Of a stretch of 48,209 nt of DNA, positions 11,082 to 22,427 are shown piece after piece; within the stretch, counting starts at the first letter, position 1; each line of letters opens with the position of its first letter. Source of the DNA: Camillea tinctor (taxonomy: Eukaryota; Ascomycota; Sordariomycetes; Xylariales; Xylariaceae); the NCBI GenBank assembly GCA_022578605.1, contig MU394171.1:1-48209 (forward strand). The letters are read 5' to 3'. The translations under genes and the position numbers were made by a program. The notes beneath the pieces are model-generated. The model was not told the DNA's origin and ran no database searches. It worked only from the letters and a program-made list of their open reading frames with translations.

Positions 11082-12932
11082 TTTGTTTCGATAAGATCGC
11101 TATAAGGAAGAACTGTAAACAAGGCAAGTATGTAAAAGAAGCAAGATAAAAACACGATAATGAACTTAGCAAAAGAAAGTTTTTATTGTTTTTTTGCCGG
11201 ATTTTAAAAGCAAAAAAGATAAGGTGGTTTAATGTTAATAAAAAGATAAGGGTTAATAAGCGATTTTTAAGTTATTAAGGTTTGATATTGTAGTATTAAA
11301 ATTAACTTTTTTTTGTAAAAAAGGAAAAAAAGTGTAAAATAAAATGTAATTATTAAGAGTATATAAAACGTTTTATTATTATTATTATAAATACAAAACG
11401 GATAAATATAAACAAATTTTACTAAAAACGTTAAACTATAAGCAAAATAAGTAAGTAATAAAAAAAATTTTATTTAAAAAAGCAGTTATAAAGTTAATGC
11501 TTAGCTTAAAAAGGTTTAAAATATAAATTAGCTGCTAAATTTAGCCGCGGCTACCTGCTAAAAATGGCAGTATTCCCACGCAAAAGCACATACTAATAGT
11601 TATATTAAAGTAAATTTATTAATTTATTTTAAATTAAGCTTAAGTCGTAATTAATATAACTTTTATTTGTTTTACGTGTTAAAATTGTTTATAGTTATAA
11701 ATAGCTTTAAAGTAAAAGCATTTAAATTATTACGTAAAAAATTAAGTTAAATATAACTAGTGTATACTATAAAGGTAATAAAAAATAAAAACAAATGCTT
11801 ATTTTTCTTAATATTATAAAGAGGCAAAAGCCCTTATATATATAGTAAATATAAGCCATATTAAGGGCTAATCCCTTAGTTAGATAGCTGCTGCTATAAC
11901 ATATATTTATGTTTAAAAAAAGAACTATTTAATTAAGGTTTATGCAAAAAAGCGCAACTTATTTATGTACGGGGTATATAGTTACTTTTTATTCTTGTTA
12001 TGCAACCATTAACTATAAAAAGGTTAGTAACGCTTTTAACCTTTTAACTAAATAGTTCCTTTATTAAAGACACTTAAATACACCAGTTTTTAACCTTTTA
12101 TTATTTCCTTTACTTTTTATTATGTACGTACGTATATATACTTATAAAAATGTTATATATTTTAAAAATTTAAAACGTTTTATAAAAAAGATATTAATTA
12201 AAATACCGTAAACGTTAATATTAACATAAAATTATTAATTTAAATGTAATATTATAAATAAAGTTTATTTTATAGTAATAAATAAGTTTTTTTAATTTAA
12301 ATTGTTTATTTTTAATAAAAAGCGTTAAATATAATTAATTTACTTAAAAAAAAGTTGTTTTTAACTTGCTTTTTAATTAAAAAGGTTTAAGTTAAAAATT
12401 TTTATAATTACGTTAAAGTTAAAGTTATTATATTATATAATATAAAATATATATAAAAATAAAAAAAGTATAACATTAAATATATAACTATATTACACAT
12501 TAAATATTATTATTTTTTATTTTATTTATTAATTTTAATATATAATAATTAATAAACTTAAATTAATAACAGTTATAATGGTTTATATAAATAATTAACT
12601 AACTATATCACGTATAAGGTTAAGGTTTAACCTTTACTATAATAACTGATAGTTATATAACAAAGAATAAGAAGTAATTATATACCCCGCACAACCTTAG
12701 ATAAATAGTCCTTTCCTCAGACACAAATATACCAACGTTTCTCACTTATTGTTATTGCTTTATTTTTTCTTATTAACGTACGTACACCTATTAACAACAA
12801 CTTTTATACTTTTAAATACTGTTAAGGTTTAAATAGCACAACTCTCGTAAAAAGGCAAAATAATACACTTCTATTAACTACCTATTAATTTCCCAATACC
12901 TTGACATCTTCTGCAGTAAAGGTTGAAAGCTG
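11082..12932. other. AT-rich block between DUF3435 pseudogene and P450
   Basis: Gene-free and strongly A+T biased, with RIP-like composition, from just upstream of the DUF3435 start codon to the P450 stop codon. A slightly GC-richer island at about 11,545-11,590 and the inverted-repeat element at 11,905-12,740 are the only structured parts. If the pseudogene was a transposon gene, this block may contain its mutated flank. Confidence 0.65.
11905..12740. mobile_element. Inverted-repeat element remnant inside AT-rich block
   Basis: Two inverted arms, at about 11,905-12,030 and 12,625-12,740, align with a few mismatches. The core CGGGGTATATA, at 11,970 on the plus strand, is mirrored by TATATACCCCG ending at 12,689. 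A third partial copy of the outer right arm lies at about 12,046-12,140 in direct orientation, ending like the right copy in a CGTACGTA string. Most differences are transitions. No transposase frame survives in the interior, so it could be a non-autonomous element or the ruins of a longer one. The ends and any target duplication are not resolved. Confidence 0.55.
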
Positions 12933-14581
12933 CTAATTAGACACCGGTAGCAGAACCCTCCACGTTTGATCTGCACAAGAAGAGATTTTGACTTCAATTT
13001 CGTTCTCAGGTAACAGGAAAATTCTCGCCACGCCCATTCCAAACGAGTTGTCCGTCCTAGCGTAAGGCCACTTACCTCTTGTTGGCTCAATCTCGACGGT
13101 AAGGATCATCAGTGCTGCGAAGGCGAGTATCTCTGCGGTTGCGAAGTGACGGCCAGGACATAGTGTTGACCCTGCGCCAAAAGGCCGGAAAGCTGCAGGG
13201 TTGTAGCGCTTCATTCTCCTCGTGTCTATATCGACAAACCGTGTATGTTCGAACTTTCCTGCCGTAGGACCCCATACGTCGGGCTTGGAGTGCTGGACAG
13301 AGTGGGGTATGAGAACAATACCGCCTTTCTTTAAGAGGTATTTACCATCAAGATAGTGGTCCTTGACAACTTGTCGAATTATGAGGGTACCAACCCCACG
13401 GAAGCGAAGGACTTCTTGAAATGTCGATAAAAGGATTGGACAGCAAGATCTGACAATAGACAGGTCAAGAGTATGGAAGTCGTCTCCCAGCTGCACGGCG
13501 GCTTCTAGTTCCTGCTTGCAGTCTTTGAGTATATGCGGATTAGAAAATATATGATATATCATCCAAAAGGCAGCCGGCACAGCATTGTTGAGGATGGCTA
13601 AGCAAGCGCCCACTTCCCCGCGAGCAATATCATCATCTGAAAAGCCTGCCTGTATCGAATGACTGCGGCGCGCATGTAGGCTGGCTGAAGCGGCCTGATG
13701 ATGACCGTCATGGAAATAACGTTTGAACCCCTCAGCAAGGAGCTCACGAGCTTTGAGGCCCTCCCTAGCGAATACTGAGGGGAAGAAATTGGCTGAGAGC
13801 AAAGGGACCGAAGGGTCAAATTTACTACATATGTTAACTTAACTTGGCAGAGAAGGTTAGACAGCTGAAACCATGACATACTACCAGGCGTTCTCGAACG
13901 TTGGGTCCCTGAATGGATTATCTGGTCCAAATTCTGCGTCTGTTGTCGCCATGACTATTTCATGTCGTATCCATTCGAAGAGTGTGGTATCAATTGAACT
14001 CTTTCTTCTAAGATCATCTAGGGAAACGGCCAGGCACTGAACCGACTTGCGGATCATGGCATCAAGCCCAGATCCAGGAGATAATGTAGGTCGAAAGGCC
14101 TTATGGAAGGTAATGAAGTGCCCATCATCACTAGTTGAGTCCCACTTTAGAGTCTTGTTTGCTTTCTCGCTCATACCCAACAAGTTGACGGTCGCTGCGG
14201 CTTCGATAGGCGCGAAAGCAAGTACCTTGGCCTGACGCTCAATAGCAAGGACGAGGGAAGTTTCATTAACGACATATATTCGGGAGAAGGGTAAGCGTAA
14301 GGTGTATATCGGTAGATTGTATTGGTTACTGAAGATGAGTTGGTATTTGATTCAGATTCCGCACCCTCCTTACCAACCATCAGAGGTGATTTCTGGACTT
14401 ACAACAATTGCATATACAGTTTGTACCTTCTTAAGAAAACAGCAAGAATAGGACCCAAGAAGGGAGGAGAGTTGAGAATCGATAGTGGTTCTCTTGCATC
14501 ATTGTTCAAGCTGACCAAAACTCGAAGGCCAACATATACCACCGCGATTCCAACAGCGAGGGTTACCGCCATGTAGGCCAT
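12933..14581 (-). CDS. Cytochrome P450 (CYP7/8-like type), three exons
   Basis: Exons 14581-14403, 14328-13882 and 13824-12933 join to 506 codons (505 aa). Introns are 74 nt (donor GTAAGT, acceptor TTCAG) and 57 nt (donor GTATGT, acceptor TGTAG). An alternative donor 4 nt upstream (GTAGTA) would shift the second junction, but the chosen one gives the smoother protein. The protein has an N-terminal membrane anchor (residues about 1-25), ExxR as EVLR (about 345), KFEHTRF in place of PERF, and heme loop FGAGSTLCPGR with Cys near 431. The I-helix has LNNAVPAAFW instead of the usual AGxxT, as in prostacyclin-synthase/CYP7-8-type fungal P450s, which often do atypical chemistry. An ER membrane location is expected. 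It lies next to an AT-rich block but shows no lesions. Substrate unknown. Confidence 0.88.
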
Positions 14582-15416
14582 ACTGTGAGGTTGGTACCTT
14601 AAGACGTGGGAAGAAATTTAGTTGTCTAATTTCAAATAGTGCCAATACTACTTAGGTAATAAGGAAGGGGATAAGGCATGCTGTTACGGCAAAAGAGCTC
14701 AGTCATAATAAAGGCGGGATAGAGATTAATCCCCACGATAATAAATAGTATCTTGTCTGTTGGAAAACCTGAGGTAAGACGCCATTGGCCGGGCGCCGCT
14801 GGAAGTCTCATCAACACGCGATCATTGAGACGCAAGGTTTAACAAGGATGACATTATAAGGCTGACCGAAGATATGCAAATCCTACGTGGAGGGAACAAA
14901 GCAGCGGCGGGTTAGTGTTGTTAGGCAAAAATAGATGTACAGATTGTTCCGCACGACACTCAATATTGCCACCACCTTCGGGATACTTTCATTGAACTCT
15001 ACATTGAAGCTGATGTCGATGTGATATAAGGCTCTCCAGTTATACGCACAGCCTTGCTATGTGATGCTGCATCTAGCGACAGGGGATGATAGGCGCGTCC
15101 CTTCTGACCATTGCATTATCGGCGTAATGCAACCCTACTACTCCAAGCTGGTATGCAATGGAAAGAGACATAATCTAAAAATAGAACAAACAATATATTT
15201 GGCTGTGATACACAGATCCGGATTGAGGTTGAGGATGTAGCCGACAGCTTTCGTAATACATTTACTCTCCCAATTCTCCCTTCTAAAAAAGCTGGTCGGT
15301 TGTATGAATCAAATTGTTTCTGCTACTAATATAACATTGTTGTTTACACAAATCTTCTTGCACTACAGTCGGCGAATAGTCGACTGAAATTCAGTACCTG
15401 CAAAACTCATTTCGCC
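14582..15416. promoter_or_regulatory. Intergenic region upstream of P450; divergent promoter region
   Basis: This 835-bp GC-normal stretch separates the P450 start at 14581 from the plus-strand ATG at 15417, so it should contain the P450 promoter. No TATA box or repeat stands out, and the short open frame at 14,835-14,632 has no coding character. Confidence 0.4.
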
Positions 15417-15608
15417 ATGGCCACTACGGGGCAGCTGCTTGCCACGAATTTTGAAACCGCCAATCTCGGGATAAAGGTCACGTTAGTATCTTTGCTATGC
15501 ATCATCGCTTTCACCTTGCTCGTCTTCATTATAAATCGAGCTAAGAGAGCCGTTCGAGCGATAGGGTTAGCTCTCCAGCTCCTACACCTGTCTATACCTA
15601 GTATGTAA
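15417..15608 (+). pseudogene. N-terminal exon of a truncated membrane protein
   Basis: The ATG sits in a strong context (CGCCATGG) and opens 63 codons. One hydrophobic segment at about residues 20-40 (TLVSLLCIIAFTLLVFII) is followed by a basic stop-transfer RAKRAVR, the pattern of a membrane anchor such as a P450 N-terminus. A consensus donor GTATGT follows at 15601 and an acceptor TTTTAG at 15657. With that donor the downstream frame closes after a few codons; a weaker donor at 15605 gives about 35 more. Nothing recognisable follows, and a TIR element begins at 15792. I read it as the surviving first exon of a gene cut off 3', but a tiny intact gene is possible. Confidence 0.3.
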
Positions 15609-15791
15609 TACCAAATATTGCGGCTTGAACAGCGCTTACTAAAACATGGTCTTTTAGATCATCCAACTTATCACTAGTCAGGCTGTACGGAGTGGCTGTC
15701 AGGATAGAGGGATGCATGTGTTGGGAAGACGCGGTTATTAGTGGTGATCGGGCTAGCTAGTGTGGGGCCAAACTCATGTAACCAGTACTCC

Positions 15792-16393
15792 GTACTCACG
15801 GAGCCTAATATCAACGGTCTCGGTTCCCCTTAACGGAGGCCGCTATGTCCTACATGGCGGCGTGCGGATTTTTAGACGGTGGCTAACCCCTTTTGAGATA
15901 CAAAAGTGGAACAACTCTTGTATTGTACAGGCTTCCATACCTTTTAAACCACCACCTTCAACACCTTTACCTAGGCATAATGGCATCACCAGCGCCGTCG
16001 CCAAGCGCGGTTAGGGTTAGGGTTGGGTTCTGGGGGTTTAGGGGAACGGTGGGAATCCCCCATTGAGGTATGTGTTTGCTGTAAATGGTGGTGATGATGC
16101 GTGGTGGAAGTAGAGTACATTAGCACCGTCTAAAAATCCGTACGCACATGGCGCTTGAATTGCTACTAGCGCCTCTATACAAGCTGTATGCGGAGGATTT
16201 ATCTGGAAGCAGAAGTAACTGGCGCTCGCTGGTCAATACACAGAATAATCTTCAGCAAAGGCAATGCTGTTCAAACCATAGAGATTTTGTACGAAATAAT
16301 GTATATACGCTAGTACGAATCCGAGGGTTATGTACAACTTGGCAGCCTCCGTTAAAGGGAACCGAGACCGTCGATATTAGGCTCCGTAAGTAC
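15792..16393. mobile_element. 602-bp non-autonomous TIR element
   Basis: The terminal inverted repeats cover about 64 bp at each end (15,792-15,855 and 16,330-16,393). They begin GTACTCACGGAGCC on the left and GTACTTACGGAGCC on the right as read inward, and share ACGGTCTCGGTTCC further in. A second inverted pair lies inside: 15,862-15,880 against 16,125-16,147, around GGATTTTTAGACGGT. The interior has no transposase frame. The exact end and target duplication are unclear because the flanks contain repeated GTACT strings. The interior carries the G-rich motif at 16,014-16,044. MITE-like by structure; superfamily not assigned. Confidence 0.72.
16014..16044 (+). other. Interstitial telomere-like G-rich motif (G4 candidate)
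   Basis: TTAGGGTTAGGGTTGGG starts at 16,011. The run continues with GGGGG and GGGG, giving five G-runs of three or more separated by 2-4 nt loops. This satisfies the usual G-quadruplex pattern and contains two exact TTAGGG units in the opposite orientation to the window's own telomere. Confidence 0.8.
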
Positions 16394-17698
16394 TTACGAT
16401 AAGGCCATCACATTCTCGACGTATGTAGGGCGACTTGTACTTTGGGATCTGTTTATCATCAGTGAATTTCGTGCTAAAAATGCCTATCATATGGCAGGCG
16501 GACCGCATACACTTTGCACTGCAGTACGAATCTTGTGGCAGTGAGCACTTAACACAATATGTGCAGACTTATCGGTTGGGATGTGATGGTAGGGGGGTCA
16601 AGGGTAGGTGTTTAATGTACTTACCACCTACATTTTGTATCAAACTCCTTCCGGGGGGAGTTGGGCGTTTTGCAGATGCACATCTGCATATCTGACCAAC
16701 ATACCTACAATACAACCCTATATCGTCTTAAGAATGACCGTCTGTAACATGTCGATTGATATGAATAAAACCGCAAGCCTCATGTGATTTGCGCAAGGCT
16801 GCGAGTTGCGCCATCGCAGGTGTCAACTGTTTTGTTGTCCTATCAGCCAAATGCGAAACGTACTGTAGGGGTAGGCCAACAGTGGTCGGTCACCCACAGT
16901 AAACGACCATGTTGAAACTGTGCTTGTAGGTACTTTGCTAAAAGAGACATACGGTGTCTATGTAGGTATGTATCTGTCCGACGAAGTTGATGTGGATCCC
17001 CCGTCGGGAGTAGCCGATGAATAGGTTACCATGGTTCTTCTGTACCCCTTAGGGTAGTTCTATTGAGTACATGAAGCAATGCACTGGCTTGACTTGTTGG
17101 CTGGAACATGTGTTCATTCACTTTGTATATACAAGTTCAGCTAAGCAGCAAAATACTACCAACTTTAAAACCAACCAAAATGCGACCCACATGGCGCTTA
17201 CATGTTTCATTAAGTATTGGGTAGGTGTTGGTGAGCCTGCCTTGCCAGCCTTGCCAGCCTTTCCTTAGTTGAATTGTATGTCCATCAATTTGGCAAGGCT
17301 CGCCCCCACAGTTGACATGCATATGCGGCTTATTGGGGTGAGACGATAGGTGAGGGAAAGTATAAGTGTATTAGTCTAGGAGAGAGTCTAGAGGAGGGCG
17401 GAAGCCCGATATATATGTACATGTAATAGCAGTATGGTACCGTATAGTGGGGTGGTAACCCCATATTCCAACACGGCTGTCCTCGTTCTGTCTTTGCGGC
17501 TAGGTCTTGCTCAAGGGTGATAACTTTGTTCTTGCTACCCTCCAAACCATCACCTATCCAACTCTTTTTAAATCGAGCCTGAAGTACCGTCTTATTCACA
17601 GTTTGCCCGTCCTCTACTACTGTCTTTAATTCTTGCTGTCAACATCTACTGGATTGAAAGACATTACCCTTGACATTACACTACAAAAGCAACGAACC
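16394..17698. other. Intergenic, no supported gene
   Basis: 1.3 kb between the TIR element and the next start codon. Several short open frames lack domain or splice support. A local duplication of TTGCCAGCC occurs at about 17,242. The last part is the promoter of the membrane-protein gene at 17,699; no clear motif was recognised in it. Confidence 0.5.
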
Positions 17699-19266
17699 AT
17701 GGACTACACGCAAATTCCTGCAGGGATACCGCCTTCTGGCGTGATACCAAACCTCGTTGACCCTCCCTCGTTGAGTCCTGCATATCGCGGTATTATCTAT
17801 TCCTTCGTGCCGCTCATGTTCGTCTTTTTGGTTTGCCGCCTTTACGTTCGCACGCGCATGCTCCCAGACCTTGGGTTCGATGATGGTACGTCGGAACCTT
17901 CCATATTTAACTCGTTAGACGGCACTTATGCTAACAGTTTGTGCAGTCTTTTGCATTCTTGGCGCCGTAAGAAAATTTCCTCGAGTGCCGTAAGATTGAG
18001 TGCAAGCTTACACGACATGTAGGGCAGCATTATTGCCTACTGTGGTGTTCTTCTACCATGTGAGCCTTACTTTGCATCGGTAGTTATACCCTGAGATACC
18101 CTGCTGACTATGTACGAGTGCTTGATGAACCATTAGGAAGGCATTTATGGGATGTTCCTATCAGTGATGTTAACGACAGATACCTCAAGGTATGCATTCC
18201 AAGTCCCTCAACCTTCATTTGAACATTGTAAACTGAGGTCAACGAAAAAACATGTAGTACTCAACGGTCATCCTGGTTCTCTTCTTTCTTGGCGCCCTGT
18301 TCGTCAAGCTAGCTTTATTACTTCTGTATCTCCGTCTGTTCAAAATCCACCCCCTAGCATATAAGCTGATCTGGAGTGGCGTCGCCGCCCTGAGCGCCTT
18401 CTACCTCATTTCCATGATTCTCATCCTGAATCAGTGCGTCCCCCGCGCAGGACAGACGTGGCTGACGACGACCTTCACTGGGAACTGCACACCTATGCAG
18501 AATGGCCTGTCTAAGGGAAGTGGAATATTTGGCTTAATCTCGGACTTGTATATCTTGGCTATCCCGGTATGGCTGATCTCTCGGCTCACCTTCTCGAGGA
18601 AGCGCAAGGTGGGTGTTATAGCAGTGTTTATGACGGGACTGATGTAGGTTATCTCCGGCTCGTTTGGGCCCTCATGTTGGTCGTATTAACGGTTTGCATA
18701 GCGCGTGCGGGTTCTCTGCAGCAGGCTTGGCGGCACGCTTTCAGTGGGAGCAGAAGGATGGAACTTATAGCATGCTTTACATCTTTGGGTAAGTATCTTG
18801 TTTCTGCTGTGGTTGGTTTTTACCTACGTGCACTGTCATACGCTTCGTGCTTACCATTGTTCATTCCAACAGCATCCTCGAGCTTAACATAGGCAATATT
18901 TGCGCCTGCATGCCGATTATCGTCCCCGTACTTCGACGTATCGCTCAATCCATTTCATCAGTATGGGAAACAGTCAACCACTACTACTATGTCTTCACTC
19001 ATAATCAGCACAATACCGACAGGGACACCACCAAAGGAACTGGGAGCACCGAACAGGCGCAGGCCAGCCTCCCCGACATCCCTCGAGGCGCATTTTCCGG
19101 CCTGCGAACGTTTATCTCTAGGTATCAGCGGAGTAACGCGGCAGCAACGGAGCTTCAGACATGTGGAAGCGCCAATGTACTCGTGACACAAGACTCGGCG
19201 TGTCCGGACTATCATAGTCAGTTGAAGAATATATATCCACATGATCCGGAGAGGAACGCAATGTGA
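17699..19266 (+). CDS. Fungal-rhodopsin/PTH11-like membrane protein, 5' part damaged
   Basis: Multi-pass membrane protein of the fungal rhodopsin-domain (PTH11-like) type. Exon 1 (17699-17885) carries the family start: a proline-rich lead, the first membrane segment with CRLYVRTRM, then LGFDD. After 18,100 the typical PLGRHLWDVP motif appears and the frame is clean through exons ending at 18189, 18258-18643, 18702-18788 and 18873-19266. Introns of 68, 58 and 84 nt have consensus ends. The later part has several membrane segments, the loop TTTFTGNCTPMQNG, and a polar cytoplasmic tail of about 110 residues. Between 17,967 and 18,100 no splicing gives the expected protein: the frame carrying TVVFFYHVSLTLHR meets TAG at 18081-18083 and is out of register with PLGRHLWDVP. 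A 61-nt intron 18079-18139 would restore a frame but delete that motif. Probably a recent pseudogene or a mis-modelled exon. Confidence 0.65.
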
Positions 19267-20592
19267 CGTCTGGGTCGACCAGCACCACTAACCACTGGGC
19301 CAAACACTCCGTCAGGAGTACCGCAAAAGGATATCAGAATTTCTTGGTCAACACCAAGAAATGCTATAATGGTATATATACACGGTGCACAGCGCCGGAA
19401 CTGCTGCACCGTGACACGCAAGCTCCAATGTGGGGGAGACTGGATTCGGAACTTTGTCGGGGGCTTCACGTACTGGCTCGCAGACACATTACGCCTGGGT
19501 GGTGTTACAATGTCAGTGATGTTAATGTTGGCAATGTTGGCGATGTCAGTAAAGTTAATGATGTTACATAGTGATGTTGATGATGGCGGCGATGTAAGTG
19601 ATATTGGCGGGGTTGGCAGGGTTGGCAATGTTGGTTATTTGGCGAAAAACTGAATAAAATTATATATATCTTAATAAATTTTTAAGCTAGTTTATAAAGA
19701 ATTACGTTGTTAAATTTGCAATAACGAGTGCTTTATTTTGATATATGGTGAATTATATATAGATCTGTTGTTATTAAGCTATTATTGCTTTTATTTAAAA
19801 ATGAGCAAAAGTGAAGTTGATTTAAAAAGTGTGAGTAGAAAGAAATGTGGAGCACGACTTATCTATTGTTTCGAAACGAGTGTACAGCATGCGGAAAAGA
19901 CACTACAGGATGGGTTGCCATCAGCGACTCGGCGCTGTTATACGCCTTGTACTACAGTAGTAGCCCCGAATCCCATCCGATTTTCTCGTTGGCAAATCTC
20001 ACCGCGTCGTTAGCTTCCGTCAAACATACCGACAAATAAGCAAGAAACGAAGGGTTCTCTTGCAGCCTGATGGACCGACGGTCTTTTACACTTCTTGATC
20101 TGTGCTTCCAACACCCTTGTTGGAGCCCCCTCTGTACGGTTGGTCCGCAACAATAAGTAAGTACTTGGGCATAAGAACCTTGCACGTATATAGTTTAACA
20201 GTACAAGGGAAGATATGCGAGTTGTAGTGGGTGGTCAGACAAGTTATGCTACCACAAGAAGTTTCTTCTGTCTTGCGCCCCTACCTATATTCTTCAGTCC
20301 CTGTAATTTTTTGCATCACTGCGCCTTCTGCGCCCTATATCTATGTAGGCTACCAAGAAGCTTGTGGCCCCCTAGAGCCGCCTGGCCCACCTAGTGATGA
20401 AAGGCGCGCGGCAAGAGGTGTCTTCACGTTGCTAGAGACAGAATTTAATACACGAAAGCCTAACTTCACGTGCCGGAACTTTCTATTTATCATGCAAGAA
20501 GCATTTAACCTTTTCCTTTATTCTAAACTGGCATTGTTGACTAGTTGTGTTGCGTTATTGATGTACTCTGTACGCATTCACTGCTAGATACA
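19267..20592. other. Intergenic with low-complexity repeats
   Basis: Contains a perfect 9-bp hairpin (19,381-19,389 with 19,405-19,413, CACGGTGCA), the degenerate repeat at 19,508-19,636 and an AT-rich patch at about 19,650-19,840. The 64-codon frame at 19,845-20,039 (with ECTACGKD near its start) has no recognised domain. The final 300 bp should be the P450 promoter. Confidence 0.5.
19508..19636. repeat. Degenerate GATGTT/GGCAATGTTG tandem repeat
   Basis: A purine-T rich, directly repeated stretch built from variants of GATGTT, AATGTTGGC and GATGATGG with a 3/9-nt periodicity. Unit boundaries are blurred, and both plus-strand frames through it stay open because the repeat contains few stops. 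It does not look like a gene. Confidence 0.55.
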
Positions 20593-22427
20593 ATGAACAC
20601 AACCCAAAGCCCAGTTAGCGAGCCCGGCTTCTGGGTAGCGGCTAATAGCTATATGACATCCTATTCTGTATATACAGCTGCTTTTGCGCTTTTGATCTAT
20701 TATGCGCTCTGCTGCAAGAGTTCATACCACCCCGCAACAGGCGCACCAAAACAATGGACGGCTTACCACTGGCCCGTGATCGGCTCAAGCATGCACTACT
20801 TTGCTCGACGTCGAGATATGTTTCTTAATGGACGCAACGTATTCCCAAGCGGGTGCTTCAGTTTCTTCGTGGGGAGAAAACACATTGTCGCCCTGAGCGG
20901 CCCCCAGGCGAGGCGGGTGTTCTTCGAAACGAGGGGCTTAAGCCTGGCCCAAGGGTAAGCGTGCGCCAGCCCGGACATTCTGTAACTATTAGCTAAGACT
21001 TATGATGCTGGCTGCCAGATTTGTCGAGCTTCTGACCGGAAGACTACCGTCTGCAAAGAACGAGAGGGATTATGGCTTGCATAACCTCATCAAGCCGCTT
21101 CTACACTTGACCCGCTCCGACGAATTGGCCAAGAGAATTTCTCCTATCAACAGCTTCGTCGCTACCTTCTGTGATGAGCTGCGGGAGGAGCCACCATCGG
21201 GCTCTGTGTAAGTCTTCAATATCCCGCTCGAATCACATTGTACGAGATTCTAACCATCTCCGCAGCCCAGACTGGCGCGTCATGGATCTCTTTGGCAAAG
21301 TGCCCCTCCTCATATTCAAGATCATGCAGCAATGCGTTGGCTTCCAGGAGATTGCAGAAGACAAGAGGCTCTTGCGACGCACATTTTTCTGGTATCGGAA
21401 ATTTGAAAACACCACCAGCCACGCCCGCATCATCTTTCCTTGGCTCGTCACCCCACGTCATCTGTGGCGGTTGATCATGGCTACTGTGTTGTATATCGAT
21501 CTGTCGACGATCCTGAACCGACGTAAGAAGCAGGAGAAGCGCGTGGATGATTCGGTCCAGTTTCTTCTCGACCAGGGGGAAAGTAACTACAACATCGTCG
21601 AGGTGAGTATAACTATGCAAGTGGCTACCATCCGCAACGACCAACTCGTCCTAGGCTGACACAACTATATTAGTTCATTTTCAGCGTGTTTGTTGCAGGT
21701 CTAACAACAACAACATTTACATGCTGCTGGCTCTTGATTTTCTTAACCCAATTTCCCAAATGGAAGCACCGCTGCCGGGAGGAAGTCGACCAAATCATAG
21801 CCAAGCACCGCGCAAACCCGGATGAGATACCCAACGAAACACTCGGGTCACTGTCTCTCCAAGATTGGGAATCCGGCTTCCCTATGTTAGGTTTGTGTCT
21901 CCGAGAAACACTCCGCATGAATTTACCTGGCACTATGTTCAGAAAAAACGCGACCGAAAGCGACATCCCTATCGGTAGCATCGGCGAAGTGATTCCGCCT
22001 GGAGCATTCGCAGCCTATGCCGTCGCTGACACGCACCTGGACAGTGATCTGTACCCGGATCCATTCAGGTTTGATCCAGGACGGTACCTTGATTCGGAGA
22101 GCGCATCGTCGGGACCGCACACGTACCTTGGATGGGGATCTGGTCGTCATGTCTGCGGTAAGTTTTATCTAACGGCCAACTTTGCACGAGTAAGTTCACT
22201 AACGTTACTTCGTCAACAACACAGCTGGTATGAGACTTGCTAAACTTCTGATCACAATCGTCACGGTGAATTTCCTGGCCAATATTGACTTTGAGCTCTG
22301 CAACCACGACGGAGGTGAGAACACAACAGGTGTACCGGAGTGGGATCGAAATGCGCTGCGCATGGAGATCACGGGCAAGCCATGTTACATGCGATATAAG
22401 CACCGGGAGGAGTCTACTTTGCCTTGA
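20593..22427 (+). CDS. Cytochrome P450, five exons (524 aa)
   Basis: Exons 20593-20954, 21019-21207, 21266-21602, 21674-22157 and 22225-22427 give exactly 525 codons. Introns of 64, 58, 71 and 67 nt have GTAAG/GTGAGT donors and CAG/TAG acceptors, with branch sites such as CTAAC and CTGAC. The ATG at 20593 is chosen over the upstream open frame because it precedes the membrane anchor (about residues 15-40). Motifs: I-helix VAGLTTTTFT (about 303-312), ExxR as ETLR (374-377), DPFRFDPGRYL in the PERF region, and heme loop WGSGRHVCAGM with Cys457, the G-x-H-x-C-x-G variant seen in many fungal P450s. All catalytic motifs are present and no lesion is seen. Likely ER membrane. Substrate unknown; its neighbours suggest specialised metabolism. 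Confidence 0.9.

Noticed and set aside
19369..19653. Long plus-strand frames through 19,263-19,653.
   Set aside because: They stay open because of the GATGTT-type low-complexity repeat, and two frames are open at once.
20231..20587. 118-codon frame just upstream of the second P450.
   Set aside because: It ends before the P450 ATG, has no known domain, and cannot be joined to the P450 without losing its membrane anchor. Treated as promoter DNA.
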